A stretch of 64,000 nt of DNA from Paraburkholderia phosphatilytica (GTDB taxonomy: Bacteria; Pseudomonadota; Gammaproteobacteria; Burkholderiales; Burkholderiaceae): contig NZ_QQOA01000010.1 in the NCBI RefSeq assembly GCF_003443895.1, forward strand, positions 124,001 through 188,000, read 5' to 3'. Both the position numbers and the translations under genes were made by a program. Below, one piece after another: positions 1 to 9,701 of the stretch. Positions within the stretch are counted from its first letter, which is position 1, and every line of letters begins with the position of its first letter. The notes below the pieces were generated by a model that was not told where the DNA came from, made no database searches, and saw nothing but the letters and a program-made list of their open reading frames with translations.

Positions 1-2625
1 TGGGAGGACGCGCAGCTGAAGGCCGTCGTCGACCAGTCGACTCTGGCTGCGCGCCGCGGCGTGCTGATGCTGATCCTGACCATGCTCGGCGGCACGACGC
101 TGCTGATCTACACGTTCGGCGTGCGCGAAAGCGCCGCGCGCGAGAAGCTGCGCATCGCGCGCTCGCTGTGGAGCAGCGACGGACGGTTCCGCGCGCTGTT
201 CGACGCGCACCCGGTGCCGATGTACATCTTCGACCGCGAGACGCTGCACTTTCTCGCGGTGAACGCGGCCGCGACCGAGCAATACGGCTATACGGAAGCG
301 GAATTCCTCGGCATGACGCTGGGCGCGATCCGCTCCGGCGACGAGTTCTCGCGGCTCGAAACCTACCTGCAGCGCAGCGTCTCCGCCGGGCATCAGAGCA
401 GCACGATGGCGGGCATCTGGCAGCACCGGCGCAAGGACGGCTCGCAGGTGAGCGTGGACATCTCGTACCACGCGCTCAGCTTCATGGGCCGCGACGCGAT
501 CTTCGTGCTGGCCGACGATGTCACCGACCAGATCAACGCCGAAGCCGAGGCGCAGCGCTCGAAGCAGATGCTCGAGACGGTGATCCACAACATTCCGCAG
601 CGCATTTTCTGGAAAGACCGCGAGTCGCGCTATCTGGGCTGTAATGCTGCGTTCGCGCGCGATGCGGGCCTCGCGTATCCGGAGCAGCTGATCGGCAAGA
701 CCGATTTCGAGCTGCCATGGCGCGCCTACGCGGACACGCTGCGCGCCGACGACCATGAGGTCGCCACGTCGGGCGTGCCGAAACTGCATTACGAAACCAG
801 TCTGACGATCGACGGTGGCCCCGTCACCGTGATCACGAACAAGCTGCCGCTCACCGACAGCGACGGGCGCGTGATGGGCGTGCTCGGCGCCTATACGGAC
901 GTGACCGAGCGCCGCCGCGCCGATCTCGCGCTGCGTCTGCAGAGCCGCGCGCTCGATGCGAGCGTGAACGCGATCCTGATCACCGCGCCGTCCGACAACG
1001 GCAACCTGATCGAGTACGTGAACCCGGCGTTCAAGCGGATCACCGGCTACGACCCGTCCGAGGTGATGGGACAGGACTGCCGCGTGCTGCAGCGCGACGA
1101 CCGCGACCAGGAAGGGCTCGCCGCGATCCGCCAGGGCCTCGCGATGAACCGCGAGGTCAGCGCCGTGCTGCGCAACTATCGCAAGGACGGCGCGCTGTTC
1201 TGGAACCAGCTCTACATCGCGCCGGTGCCGGACGCGGACGGCCAGACCACCCACCACATCGGCGTGATCAACGACGTGACCGAGCTGATCCGCTATCAGG
1301 AGCAGCTCGAATATCAGGCGAACTACGACGGGCTCACCCGGCTGCCGAACCGCAACCTGCTGCGCGACCGTCTGCAGCAGGCGCTGGTCGCGGCCACGCG
1401 CCGCGAACTCGGCGTCGCGGTGGTGTTCATCGACCTCGACGGCTTCAAGAACGTCAACGACAGCCTCGGCCATAGCGTCGGCGACCGGTTGCTGTCGGTG
1501 GTCGCGGAGCGGCTCGCGCGTTGCGCGCGGGCGAGCGATACGGTCGCGCGGCATGGCGGCGACGAGTTCGTGGTGGTGGTCACCGATACCGTCGACGAGC
1601 AGTCGCTGATCGCGTGGATGGAGCGCGTGCGCGCGGCGATCTCCGAGCCCGTGTGGCTCGACGGCACCGAGCTCTATGTGGGCTGCAGCATGGGCGCGAG
1701 CCTGTTCCCGCAGGATGGCGAGGACGTCGAAACGCTGATGAAGAAGGCCGACCTCGCGATGTACCGCGCGAAGGACATGGGCCGCAACACGTTCCAGTTC
1801 TACCAGCCGGAGATGAACGCGAGCGCGGGTGCGCGCCTGTCGCTCGAACGCCGGCTGCGCCGCGCGCTGCGCGACAACGAGTTCCTGCTGCACTACCAGC
1901 CGCAGGTCGATCTCTCGACGGGCCGCATCGTCGGTCTGGAGGCGCTGGTGCGCTGGCGCGATCCCGAAGTCGGGCTGGTGCCGCCGTCATCGTTCATCCC
2001 CGTTGCCGAGGAGAGCGGTCTGATCGGACCGTTGTCGGAGTGGGTGCTGCGCGAGGCGTGCGCGCAGAACAAGGCGTGGCAGGACGCCGGCCTGCCGCCG
2101 GCGCGCGTGTCGGTGAATCTTTCCGCGCGGCAGTTCGAACAGCACGACATCTCGCGGCTCGTCACCGACGTACTGGAGGAGACCGGGCTCGAGCCGCGCT
2201 ATCTGGAGCTGGAACTGACCGAGAGCGCGATCATGCGCAATGCCGAAGGCGCGGTGTCGATGCTGAACGAGCTGCACGCGCTCGGCATCGGGCTCGCGAT
2301 CGACGACTTCGGCACCGGCTACTCGAGCCTCAGCTACCTGAAGCGCTTCCCGGTGGACCGGCTGAAGATCGACCGCTCGTTCGTGTCGGACATCGGCGAA
2401 TCCGATGACGACGAAACCATCACGTCCGCGATCATCGCGCTCGCGCATTCGCTGGAACTGGAGGTGATCGCGGAGGGCGTGGAGACACTCGAGCAGCTCG
2501 AGTTCCTGAGGGCGCGTGCCTGCGACGGCATGCAGGGCTTCTACTTCTCGAAGCCGGTGCCGCGCGACGCGGTGTCGGTGCTGTTGCAGCAGTACCGCTC
2601 GACGCCGGCGCTCGAAGCGGTTTAA
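1..2625 (+). CDS. PAS-PAS-PAS-GGDEF-EAL cyclic-di-GMP signalling protein (5' end outside window)
   Basis: The reading frame is open from base 1, so the N-terminus lies outside the window. A hydrophobic membrane segment is encoded at about 61-125, so an extracytoplasmic sensor domain probably precedes it. Three PAS-like domains follow (about 190-520, 550-900 and 930-1290). The GGDEF domain has an intact GGDEF motif at 1555-1569, with an RxxD inhibitory-site motif (RASD) five residues before it. The EAL domain has EAL at 1939-1947, [26 protein letters not shown] and AEGVET, so all usual catalytic positions are present. Known family roles are diguanylate cyclase and c-di-GMP phosphodiesterase. 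From the motifs both activities are possible, with feedback inhibition of the cyclase. The input signal cannot be told. Confidence 0.93.
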   Translation, partial: WEDAQLKAVVDQSTLAARRGVLMLILTMLGGTTLLIYTFGVRESAAREKLRIARSLWSSDGRFRALFDAHPVPMYIFDRETLHFLAVNAAATEQYGYTEAEFLGMTLGAIRSGDEFSRLETYLQRSVSAGHQSSTMAGIWQHRRKDGSQVSVDISYHALSFMGRDAIFVLADDVTDQINAEAEAQRSKQMLETVIHNIPQRIFWKDRESRYLGCNAAFARDAGLAYPEQLIGKTDFELPWRAYADTLRADDHEVATSGVPKLHYETSLTIDGGPVTVITNKLPLTDSDGRVMGVLGAYTDVTERRRADLALRLQSRALDASVNAILITAPSDNGNLIEYVNPAFKRITGYDPSEVMGQDCRVLQRDDRDQEGLAAIRQGLAMNREVSAVLRNYRKDGALFWNQLYIAPVPDADGQTTHHIGVINDVTELIRYQEQLEYQANYDGLTRLPNRNLLRDRLQQALVAATRRELGVAVVFIDLDGFKNVNDSLGHSVGDRLLSVVAERLARCARASDTVARHGGDEFVVVVTDTVDEQSLIAWMERVRAAISEPVWLDGTELYVGCSMGASLFPQDGEDVETLMKKADLAMYRAKDMGRNTFQFYQPEMNASAGARLSLERRLRRALRDNEFLLHYQPQVDLSTGRIVGLEALVRWRDPEVGLVPPSSFIPVAEESGLIGPLSEWVLREACAQNKAWQDAGLPPARVSVNLSARQFEQHDISRLVTDVLEETGLEPRYLELELTESAIMRNAEGAVSMLNELHALGIGLAIDDFGTGYSSLSYLKRFPVDRLKIDRSFVSDIGESDDDETITSAIIALAHSLELEVIAEGVETLEQLEFLRARACDGMQGFYFSKPVPRDAVSVLLQQYRSTPALEAV

Positions 2626-2626
2626 A

Positions 2627-2657
2627 GCGCGGCCGCTGGTGTGTGCGCCGGCCGCGC
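2627..2657. terminator. GC-rich stem-loop between convergent genes
   Basis: A perfect 9-bp inverted repeat (GCGCGGCCG at 2627-2635, CGGCCGCGC at 2649-2657) encloses a 13-nt loop. It fills the short gap between the convergent GGDEF-EAL and thioesterase genes. There is no good T-run on either side, so it is a likely but unproven bidirectional terminator. Confidence 0.5.
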
Positions 2658-2671
2658 GGATGATCAAACGA

Positions 2672-3067
2672 TCAGCCGATCGACGGCAGCGCGCGCGGGC
2701 GGCGATCGCTGTCCGTCGCGACGTAGGTGAGCATCGCTTCGGTCACCTTGACGACCTCCTGTGCGAGGCTCATCCGCTGCGCGTACACCTCGACCGACAC
2801 GGTGACCGACGTGTTGCCGGTCTTCACGATGTCCGCATAGAAGCTCAGCAGATCGCCGACGAATACCGGCTGCTTGAACACGAACGAGTTGACCGCGATC
2901 GTCGCGACCCGACCGTTCGCGCGGCGGCTCGCCGGGATCGAGCCGGCAATGTCGACCTGCGCCATGATCCAGCCGCCGAACACGTCGCCATGCACGTTCG
3001 CATCCGACGGTTGCGGCACGACGCGTAGCGCGCAGGATTTCTGGGGAAGTTGGAGCGATTCGGTCAT
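2672..3067 (-). CDS. Acyl-CoA thioesterase, hotdog fold (YciA-like)
   Basis: A 131-residue single hotdog-domain protein of the acyl-CoA thioesterase family, which hydrolyses acyl-CoA to free acid and CoA in the cytoplasm. The segment HGDVFGGWIMAQVDIAG (about residues 26-42) holds the conserved N/D-G-x-x-F-G-G signature of YciA/BACH-type enzymes. VFVGDLLSFYADIVKTGNTS is the central strand region. The start at 3067 is chosen because the family begins here and a CAGGG lies a few bases upstream; the longer open frame upstream is not family-like. It is convergent with the c-di-GMP gene and divergent from the ABC exporter. Chain-length preference cannot be read from sequence. Confidence 0.88.
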   Translation of the reverse strand: MTESLQLPQKSCALRVVPQPSDANVHGDVFGGWIMAQVDIAGSIPASRRANGRVATIAVNSFVFKQPVFVGDLLSFYADIVKTGNTSVTVSVEVYAQRMSLAQEVVKVTEAMLTYVATDSDRRPRALPSIG

Positions 3068-3343
3068 CGTGGCACCCTGAAGAAAATGATGAGCCGCAGC
3101 GGAGGCGCATTTGGCGCGATCCCGTGGCAACTGCGCACGGCAACGGCCCGCGTTCGCGGCCGGATTGCGGCGACGGGACCGAAAGCGGCGCCAGCCGGCT
3201 TCTGCGACAATAGATCGATCAGGAATTGTACGGGAAAGCTCGCGACCGGAACGGCTCGTCACAAAAGCCGCGTCGCGTTGACTCGCAGGCGCAGCCGCTG
3301 CGCCACACCGTGCAATCCAGGCCCCGTCCCCCAATCGAATTCC

Positions 3344-5269
3344 ATGCGCCGCTATTCCGCTTCGTCCGAGCCGCCTCCACCGGTCTCGAACCAACCTCGC
3401 AACGACTGGCAGACCATCCTGTCGCTGCTGCCGTATCTGTCTGCGTACAAGGCGCGCGTCACGTTCGCGCTGACCTGCCTGATCGGCGCGAAGGTCGCGA
3501 ACCTCGGCGTGCCGGTCGTGATGAAGCACATCGTCGACAACCTCGCGGGCGTCCGGCATCTCGCGGCGCTCGGCCGCGCGGACCAGGCGCCCGGCGTCGT
3601 GCTCGTGAGCGGCATGGGTCTGCTGGTGATCGCGTATGCGGTGGTGCGGCTGTCCACGTCGCTCTTCACCGAGTTGCGCGAGATCCTGTTCTCGAAGGTC
3701 ACCGAGAGCGCGGTGCGGCGCCTCGCGCTGCAGGTGTTCCGGCATCTGCATGCGCTGTCGCTGCGGTTTCACCTCGAACGGCAGACGGGCGGCATGTCGC
3801 GCGACATCGAACGCGGCACGCGCGGCATCACGCAACTGATCTCGTATTCCCTTTACAGCATCCTGCCGACGCTCGTCGAAGTCGGACTTGTGCTGACCTT
3901 CTTCGTGGTGCGCTACGAGGCGTACTACGCGATCGTCACGCTGATCGCACTCGTGCTGTACATCGGGTTCACCGTGAAGGTGACCGAGTGGCGCACGCAT
4001 TTTCGCCGCACGATGAACGAGCTCGATTCGCGCGCGAACTCGCGGGCCATCGATTCGCTCCTGAACTACGAGACCGTCAAGTACTTCAACAACGAGGAGT
4101 GGGAAGCGCGCCGCTACGACGAAAACCTGCAGCGCTATCGCGCGGCCGCGATCAAGTCGCAGCATTCGCTGTCGGCGCTGAATTTCGGGCAGCAGGCGAT
4201 CATCGGCACAGGGCTCGTGTTCATCCTGTGGCGCGCAACTCAAGGCGTGATGGCGGGGCGCCTGACGCTCGGCGATCTCGTGCTGATCAACACGTTCATG
4301 CTGCAGCTGTACATTCCGCTCAACTTTCTCGGCGTGGTGTACCGCGAGCTGAAGCAGAGCCTGACGGACATGGACCGCATGTTCTCGCTGCTCGGCCAGA
4401 CGCGCGAAGTGCCCGACGCCGAGGGCGCCACGCCGCTCGCCGTGCGCGGCGCGGAAGTGCGCTTCGAGCACGTAAACTTTTCATACGAGGCGTCGCGCCA
4501 GATCCTGCACGACGTCAGCTTCACGATTCCGGCGGGCACGACGACCGCGGTGGTCGGCCATAGCGGCTCGGGCAAGTCGACGCTCGCGCGGCTCCTGTTC
4601 CGCTTCTACGATCTTGATCGCGCGGCGGGCGGCGCGATCCGCATCGACGGTCAGGATATTCGCGATGTGACACAGGATTCACTGCGCGCGTCGATCGGCA
4701 TCGTGCCGCAGGACACGGTGCTCTTCAACGATTCGATCTACTACAACATCGCGTACGGCTGGCCGTCCGCGACGCGCGACGAAGTGATCGCGGCGGCGCG
4801 CGCGGCGCATATTCACGAGTTCATTGAGAGCCTGCCGAAGGGCTATGACACGCCGGTCGGCGAACGCGGGCTGAAGCTGTCGGGCGGCGAGAAGCAGCGC
4901 GTCGCGATCGCGCGCACGCTGTTGAAGAACCCGCCGGTGCTGCTGTTCGACGAGGCCACGTCGGCGCTCGATTCGCGCTCGGAACGCGCGATCCAGCACG
5001 AACTCGACCAGATCGCCCGCGACCGCACGACGCTGATCATCGCGCACCGGCTGTCCACGGTCGTGCACGCACAGCAGATCATCGTGATGGACCACGGGCG
5101 TATCGTCGAGTGCGGCACGTACGACGAATTGCTGCGCGCGGGCGGTCTGTTCGAGCAGATGTGGGCGCTGCAGCAGCGCGCGGCGCATGGCGAAGCGGCG
5201 ATCGAGGCCGCGCAGGCGGCGGAGGCGAGTGGCGTCGCGGCTGTGGGCAGCCTGCCGGTCGGGAAGTAG
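3344..5269 (+). CDS. Atm1/HMT-type ABC transporter, fused permease and ATPase
   Basis: A 641-residue ABC half-transporter: an N-terminal membrane domain with about six helices (residues 30-330), then a nucleotide-binding domain. Visible motifs are Walker A GHSGSGKST, signature LSGGEKQRVAIARTL, Walker B VLLFDEATSALD and H-loop IIAHRLSTV. Segments such as SRAIDSLLNYETVKYFNNE are typical of the Atm1/ABCB7 and heavy-metal-tolerance branch, which exports glutathione-linked sulfur or metal species. The chosen ATG has no clear ribosome site. An upstream in-frame extension exists, but it is low-complexity and overlaps the thioesterase start. The exact substrate is unknown. Confidence 0.87.
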   Translation: MRRYSASSEPPPPVSNQPRNDWQTILSLLPYLSAYKARVTFALTCLIGAKVANLGVPVVMKHIVDNLAGVRHLAALGRADQAPGVVLVSGMGLLVIAYAVVRLSTSLFTELREILFSKVTESAVRRLALQVFRHLHALSLRFHLERQTGGMSRDIERGTRGITQLISYSLYSILPTLVEVGLVLTFFVVRYEAYYAIVTLIALVLYIGFTVKVTEWRTHFRRTMNELDSRANSRAIDSLLNYETVKYFNNEEWEARRYDENLQRYRAAAIKSQHSLSALNFGQQAIIGTGLVFILWRATQGVMAGRLTLGDLVLINTFMLQLYIPLNFLGVVYRELKQSLTDMDRMFSLLGQTREVPDAEGATPLAVRGAEVRFEHVNFSYEASRQILHDVSFTIPAGTTTAVVGHSGSGKSTLARLLFRFYDLDRAAGGAIRIDGQDIRDVTQDSLRASIGIVPQDTVLFNDSIYYNIAYGWPSATRDEVIAAARAAHIHEFIESLPKGYDTPVGERGLKLSGGEKQRVAIARTLLKNPPVLLFDEATSALDSRSERAIQHELDQIARDRTTLIIAHRLSTVVHAQQIIVMDHGRIVECGTYDELLRAGGLFEQMWALQQRAAHGEAAIEAAQAAEASGVAAVGSLPVGK

Positions 5270-5288
5270 GCGCGTTGGTGTTGCTGGT

Positions 5289-6014
5289 TCAGCCAGCCGC
5301 GGCTTTCAGTGCAACATCGAGCGCGCCGAGCTGCGCCGCCGTGCCGATGTTGTCCCAGCGTCCTTCATACAGCTCGCCGGTTGCGAGCCCACGGCCGATC
5401 GTGTCGAAGTAGTACGGTGTGAGCGGTCTGCGCGTGCCGCGCGACAGATCCCGGAACATCCGCGTGTCGTAGACGGCGATGCTGCCGAACGTCGCGCGCG
5501 CGCCGCCTTCGAGCGCCAGCGTGCCGTCGTCGCGCAGCACGAAGTCGCCGTTCGGATGGAACGGCGGATTCGGCACCATCACGAGATGCATGCCCGGCTC
5601 GGCGGCCGCGGCGAGGCGCGCGGCCGGGTCGCGCAGGCGCGCATAGTCGAAGTCCGCGTAGACGTCGCCGGCTACCGCGACGAAGACTCGCGGCGCGCCA
5701 CCGGTTTCCAGCAGCGGCAGTGCGTGCGCGATGCCGCCGGCCGTTTCCAGCGCGTCGCCTGTTTCGGCCGAATAGCGCAGCGCGACGCCCCACTGCGAGC
5801 CGTCGCCTAGCGTCGCGGCGAACTGCTCGCCGAGCCACGCGTGATTGATCACGATCGTCGTGAAGCCGGCGCGCGCGAGCCGTTCGATCTGCCAGACGAT
5901 CAGTGGCTTTCCGCCCGCTTCGAGCAGCGGTTTCGGGCAGGTGTCGGTGAGCGGACGCATGCGTTCGCCGCGTCCGGCGGCGAAGATCATCGCGAGATCG
6001 AGCGGTGCGGTCAT
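5289..6014 (-). CDS. murU: N-acetylmuramate-1-phosphate uridylyltransferase (MurU-like nucleotidyltransferase)
   Basis: A 241-residue sugar-1-phosphate nucleotidyltransferase. The N-terminal pyrophosphorylase signature AAGRGERMRPLT (residues 12-23) and CPKPLLEAGGKPLI are intact, and a metal-binding Asp lies in VAVAGDVYADFD. In the family, MurU converts MurNAc-1-phosphate and UTP to UDP-MurNAc. Related enzymes make GDP-mannose or dTDP-glucose, so fold alone is not decisive. The MurU call rests on the partner kinase amgK ending 8 bases upstream in the same operon, and on the position beside lptD, the same arrangement as in Pseudomonas putida. Confidence 0.82.
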   Translation of the reverse strand: MTAPLDLAMIFAAGRGERMRPLTDTCPKPLLEAGGKPLIVWQIERLARAGFTTIVINHAWLGEQFAATLGDGSQWGVALRYSAETGDALETAGGIAHALPLLETGGAPRVFVAVAGDVYADFDYARLRDPAARLAAAAEPGMHLVMVPNPPFHPNGDFVLRDDGTLALEGGARATFGSIAVYDTRMFRDLSRGTRRPLTPYYFDTIGRGLATGELYEGRWDNIGTAAQLGALDVALKAAAG

Positions 6015-6022
6015 CGTGTGGC

Positions 6023-7114
6023 TCAGAACGTGTAGCCGACGTCGACGCTGCGGCCTTCGAGCCGGTCGAGCAGCGCGCCGAACGGCGCGAGCGGCCGGTA
6101 CCGTCCGCACACCTTGCGCGCATACTTGACGAAGCGCGGCAGATCCTTCAGATAATGCGGCTTGCCGTCGCGATAATTGATGCGCGCGAACAGGCCGAGC
6201 ACCTTGATGTGCCGTTGCAGACCCATCCATTCGAGCTGGCGGTAGAACTCGCCGAAGTCGGGATCGACCGGCAGTCCGGCCTTTTTCGCACGCTCCCAGT
6301 AGTACGCGAAGCAGTCGAGTTCGAACGCTTCGTCCCAGCTGATGAACGCGTCGCGCAGCAGCGACGCGACGTCATACGTGATCGGGCCGTACACCGCGTC
6401 CTGGAAATCGAGCACGCCGGGGTTCGGCTCCGCGATCATCAGGTTGCGCGGCATGAAGTCGCGCAGCATGAACACCTGCGGCTGCGCGCGGGCGCTGGCG
6501 ATCAGGAGCGCGAAGGTGCGGTCGAGCACGCCGCGGGTCGGCTCGTCGACTTCGAGGCCGAGATGGCGGCCGATATACCACTCAGGCATCAGTTCCATTT
6601 CCCGGCGCAGGAACGCTTCGTCGAACGGCGGCAGTACGTCTTCGCGCGATGTGGACTGCCAGCGGATCAGCGCGTCCAGCGCCCCGCGCATCAGCGGACG
6701 GGCGTTGTCTTCGTTCAGCACGTTGATGTACTGCGTGGTGCCCAGATCCGTCACGAGCATCAGGCCCGCGTCGAAATCGGTCTCGAGGATACGCGGCACG
6801 TGCACGCCGGCCGTGCCCAGCAGCTGCGCGACCTGCACGAACTCGCGGCACTTCTCGGGCGGCGGCGCATCGACGGCGATCGCCGTACCGCCTTCGAGGT
6901 TCGCCGCGTTCAGCCGGAAGTAGCGCCGGAAGCTCGCGTCCGACGAAGCGGGTGCGAGCGTCGCAACGTCGAGCCCGTAACGCGCGGCGTGCGTGCCGAG
7001 CCAGCTGGCCAGCAGCGCGACGCGCGCGTCCGTGGCGCACGGCGCAGCGGATGCGGCAGCGGAAACGGCGGTGGAAGGGACAGGAGAGGCAGTGGAAGTG
7101 GATTGAAACGTCAT
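6023..7114 (-). CDS. amgK: Anomeric MurNAc/GlcNAc kinase (AmgK-like aminoglycoside phosphotransferase family)
   Basis: A 363-residue phosphotransferase of the APH/choline kinase fold. The catalytic loop is FMLRDFMPRNLMI (Asp219, Asn224) and the metal-binding segment is VLDFQDAV (Asp236, Asp239). In the family AmgK phosphorylates the anomeric carbon of MurNAc and GlcNAc, feeding MurU. Together they form a peptidoglycan-recycling shortcut to UDP-MurNAc that bypasses MurA and is insensitive to fosfomycin. The first 30 residues are Ala/Ser/Thr-rich and probably unstructured. It is divergent from lptD, with a shared 157-bp upstream region, and forms an operon with murU. Without context it would read only as a phosphotransferase. 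Confidence 0.83.
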   Translation of the reverse strand: MTFQSTSTASPVPSTAVSAAASAAPCATDARVALLASWLGTHAARYGLDVATLAPASSDASFRRYFRLNAANLEGGTAIAVDAPPPEKCREFVQVAQLLGTAGVHVPRILETDFDAGLMLVTDLGTTQYINVLNEDNARPLMRGALDALIRWQSTSREDVLPPFDEAFLRREMELMPEWYIGRHLGLEVDEPTRGVLDRTFALLIASARAQPQVFMLRDFMPRNLMIAEPNPGVLDFQDAVYGPITYDVASLLRDAFISWDEAFELDCFAYYWERAKKAGLPVDPDFGEFYRQLEWMGLQRHIKVLGLFARINYRDGKPHYLKDLPRFVKYARKVCGRYRPLAPFGALLDRLEGRSVDVGYTF

Positions 7115-7130
7115 GAAAACCGGGCGCAGA

Positions 7131-7160
7131 GTCAGGTGGGCAACGTCTTGCCATATAATA
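7131..7160 (+). promoter_or_regulatory. Candidate promoter in the amgK-lptD divergent region
   Basis: A perfect TATAAT lies at 7154-7159 on the + strand, with only a weak -35 match about 17 bases upstream (near 7131). The complementary strand carries TATTAT in the same place, so the element could also serve amgK. It lies about 113 bases before the lptD start. This is pattern reading only. Confidence 0.35.
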
Positions 7161-7271
7161 CCCCACGACTTTTTTGACGCGATCCGCGCCAGCCCGCTGT
7201 CATCCGGTTTGATCGCCCGCCTTATCCACGTGACCTCTGGCCTGTGAGCGGGTCGGTTCGCCAATCCATAC

Positions 7272-9638
7272 ATGCCGCCAAGACAGCTTTCCAGAACGAC
7301 TCCCTCTTGTGACGGTGTGCCGCGCAAACGGCGGCTCGTCGCGGCGTTAATCGCCGTGCCGGGTCTTGTGCCCGCGCTCGCGCATGCCCAGTTGAGCGGC
7401 GACGCGGCCCAGCCGCAGGCGCTCGATGCGCCATGGGGATTGCGGCTCGCCCCCCAGCTCGAAGAACATCCGTTGCAGGGCGGCCAGGCGCCGGCCACCT
7501 TCGTGCTGGGCGATTCGACCACCGGCACGGCTGACCAGGACGTCGCGGCGAAGGGCTCGGCGGAACTGCGCCGCGGCGTGGCGACGATCAAGGCCGACGC
7601 GCTGCATTACGACGAAGACACCGACATGGCCGACGCGTACGGCAGCGTGCACGTGTCGCAGAACGGCAATACCTTCGTCGGTCCCGAAGCGCATCTGAAA
7701 GTGGAATCGAGCGAAGGCTACATGACCGCGCCGAAGTACCACTTCCAGATGACGGGCGGTTCCGGCAGTGCGGAACGGGTGGACCTGCTCGACAACGAGC
7801 GCTCGGTGTTCACGAGCGGCACCTATACCGCGTGCCAGTGCGAAACGAACCCCGCGTGGTACATCCGCGGCAGCGAGTTCGACTTCGACACCGGCGCCGA
7901 CGAAGGTGTCGCGCACAACGGCGTGCTGTTTTTCCAGGGCGTGCCGATCTTCGGTAGCCCGTGGCTGTCGTTTCCGCTTTCCGGCGAGCGCCGTAGCGGT
8001 CTGCTGCCGCCGGTGTTCTCGGTCAGTTCGACGAACGGCCTCGAGCTGTCGGTACCGTACTACTTCAACATCGCGCCCGACCGCGATCTGACGCTCACGC
8101 CGCGTCTGATCTCGAAGCGCGGGGTGCAGACGCAGGCGATCTACCGCTATCTGTCGCCGAACTATTCGGGCACGATCACCGGCGAATTCCTGCCGGACGA
8201 CGCGATCACGAAGACGAACCGGTACGCGCTGTACATCCAGCACAACCAGAACTTCGGCGATGGTTTCGGCGGCTACGTCTACTACAACAAGGTCTCGGAC
8301 AACACCTATCCGGAAGATCTCGCATCGTCGACGAACCAGTTCCTGAACGGCACCCAGCTGCTGTACCAGCAGGAAGCCGGTTTGACCTACAACAACGGCC
8401 CGTGGTCGGTGCTCGCTCGCTACCAGCACTGGCAGACGCTGACGCCGTCGGTCGCACCGTACGGACGCGAGCCGGAACTGAACGTCAAGTACGCGAAGTA
8501 CGACGTCGACGGTTTCGACTTCGGCGCGGTGGCCGATTATTCGCGCTTTCGCATCACTACGCCGGACACGACCCAGGGTGACCGGATCACGTTCGATCCG
8601 TACCTGTCGTATTCGGTCGTCGGCCCCGGCTACTTCGTCACGCCGAAGGTGCAGTGGCACTTCGCGTCGTACGATCTGAGCAATATCGGCACGGGCGCGC
8701 CCGCCGGCCAGCCGAAAGACTTCACCGAGCAGGTGCCCACCTTCTCGTTCGACACGGGCCTGATCTTCGACCGTTCGGTGCGGATCTTCGGCGAGGACTA
8801 TATCCAGACGCTCGAACCGCGCCTGTATTACGTCTACACGCCGTATCACAACCAGAATTTCGCGCCGCTGTTCGATACCGCGGACTCCGACTTCGGCCTC
8901 GCGGAAATCTTCACGCCGAACACGTTCGTCGGCGACGACCGCATCGCCGATGCGAACCGTCTGACGGCCGCGGTCACCACGCGCTTCATCAACCCGGAAA
9001 CCGGCGACGAGCGCGCGCGCTTCGTGCTCGCGCAGCAGTACTACTTCCAGGATCAGCGCGTGACGCTCGAGCCGGGCGAAAGCAACGCCCAGGCCACGCA
9101 CTCCGACCTGATCGCGGGCGCGTCGCTCAAGCTCGGCGCCGGTTTCGCGTCGGAAACGGCGTTCCAATATAATGCTGACAATAACCAGCTGGTGAAATCG
9201 AGCATCGGTTTCGGCTTCAGCCCGGAAACCGGCAAGGTCGTGAACGTTTCGTACCGCTACACGCGCGCGAATACGACCCTTGACAACACGCCGATCAACC
9301 AGTTCCTCGTGTCTGGCCAGTGGCCGCTGACGCACCACATGTACGGCGTCGCGCGCTTCAACTACGACATGAACGGGCACCGGATCGTCGATGGCCTGCT
9401 CGGCCTGCAGTACGACGCCGACTGCTGGACGCTCGGCGTCGGTCTGCAGCGCTACGCGAACGGCGTCAATACGTCGGGCGAGCAGACGTCGGCCACGCGC
9501 TTCCTGGCGCAGATCACGTTCAAGGGGCTGTCGAACGTCGACAACGGGCTGTCCGCGGCTTTCCGCGCCAGCGTGCCGGGCTATACGCCGATCCCGGCGC
9601 CGCCGCCGCCCGAAGCGCGGTTCACGAACTACGAATGA
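7272..9638 (+). CDS. lptD: LPS-assembly outer-membrane protein LptD
   Basis: A 788-residue outer-membrane protein that inserts lipopolysaccharide into the outer leaflet with LptE. An N-terminal signal peptide (positive RKRR, hydrophobic core, ALAHA-Q cleavage near residue 39) leads into an OstA/LptA-like domain (about 90-180), then a long beta-barrel domain rich in alternating aromatic strands. Mature cysteines are C188 and C190 (motif CQC) and C718 (DADCW). E. coli has two at each end, so the disulfide pattern here differs. The ATG at 7272 gives the best signal peptide. It heads the lptD-surA-pdxA-rsmA operon, whose next product, SurA, helps fold LptD. Confidence 0.96.
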   Translation: MPPRQLSRTTPSCDGVPRKRRLVAALIAVPGLVPALAHAQLSGDAAQPQALDAPWGLRLAPQLEEHPLQGGQAPATFVLGDSTTGTADQDVAAKGSAELRRGVATIKADALHYDEDTDMADAYGSVHVSQNGNTFVGPEAHLKVESSEGYMTAPKYHFQMTGGSGSAERVDLLDNERSVFTSGTYTACQCETNPAWYIRGSEFDFDTGADEGVAHNGVLFFQGVPIFGSPWLSFPLSGERRSGLLPPVFSVSSTNGLELSVPYYFNIAPDRDLTLTPRLISKRGVQTQAIYRYLSPNYSGTITGEFLPDDAITKTNRYALYIQHNQNFGDGFGGYVYYNKVSDNTYPEDLASSTNQFLNGTQLLYQQEAGLTYNNGPWSVLARYQHWQTLTPSVAPYGREPELNVKYAKYDVDGFDFGAVADYSRFRITTPDTTQGDRITFDPYLSYSVVGPGYFVTPKVQWHFASYDLSNIGTGAPAGQPKDFTEQVPTFSFDTGLIFDRSVRIFGEDYIQTLEPRLYYVYTPYHNQNFAPLFDTADSDFGLAEIFTPNTFVGDDRIADANRLTAAVTTRFINPETGDERARFVLAQQYYFQDQRVTLEPGESNAQATHSDLIAGASLKLGAGFASETAFQYNADNNQLVKSSIGFGFSPETGKVVNVSYRYTRANTTLDNTPINQFLVSGQWPLTHHMYGVARFNYDMNGHRIVDGLLGLQYDADCWTLGVGLQRYANGVNTSGEQTSATRFLAQITFKGLSNVDNGLSAAFRASVPGYTPIPAPPPPEARFTNYE

Positions 9639-9701
9639 CGGTCGGCAGACCGGCTTGCGAGACCAAAGGACGGGCGGGCGCCCGATATCACTGGAGTATC
9701 T

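Noticed and set aside
2672..4471. A 599-codon leftward open frame covering the thioesterase and most of the ABC exporter
   Set aside because: Only its last 131 codons match a protein family. The rest is antisense to the exporter and has the Arg/His/Gln-rich composition of shadow frames in GC-rich DNA.
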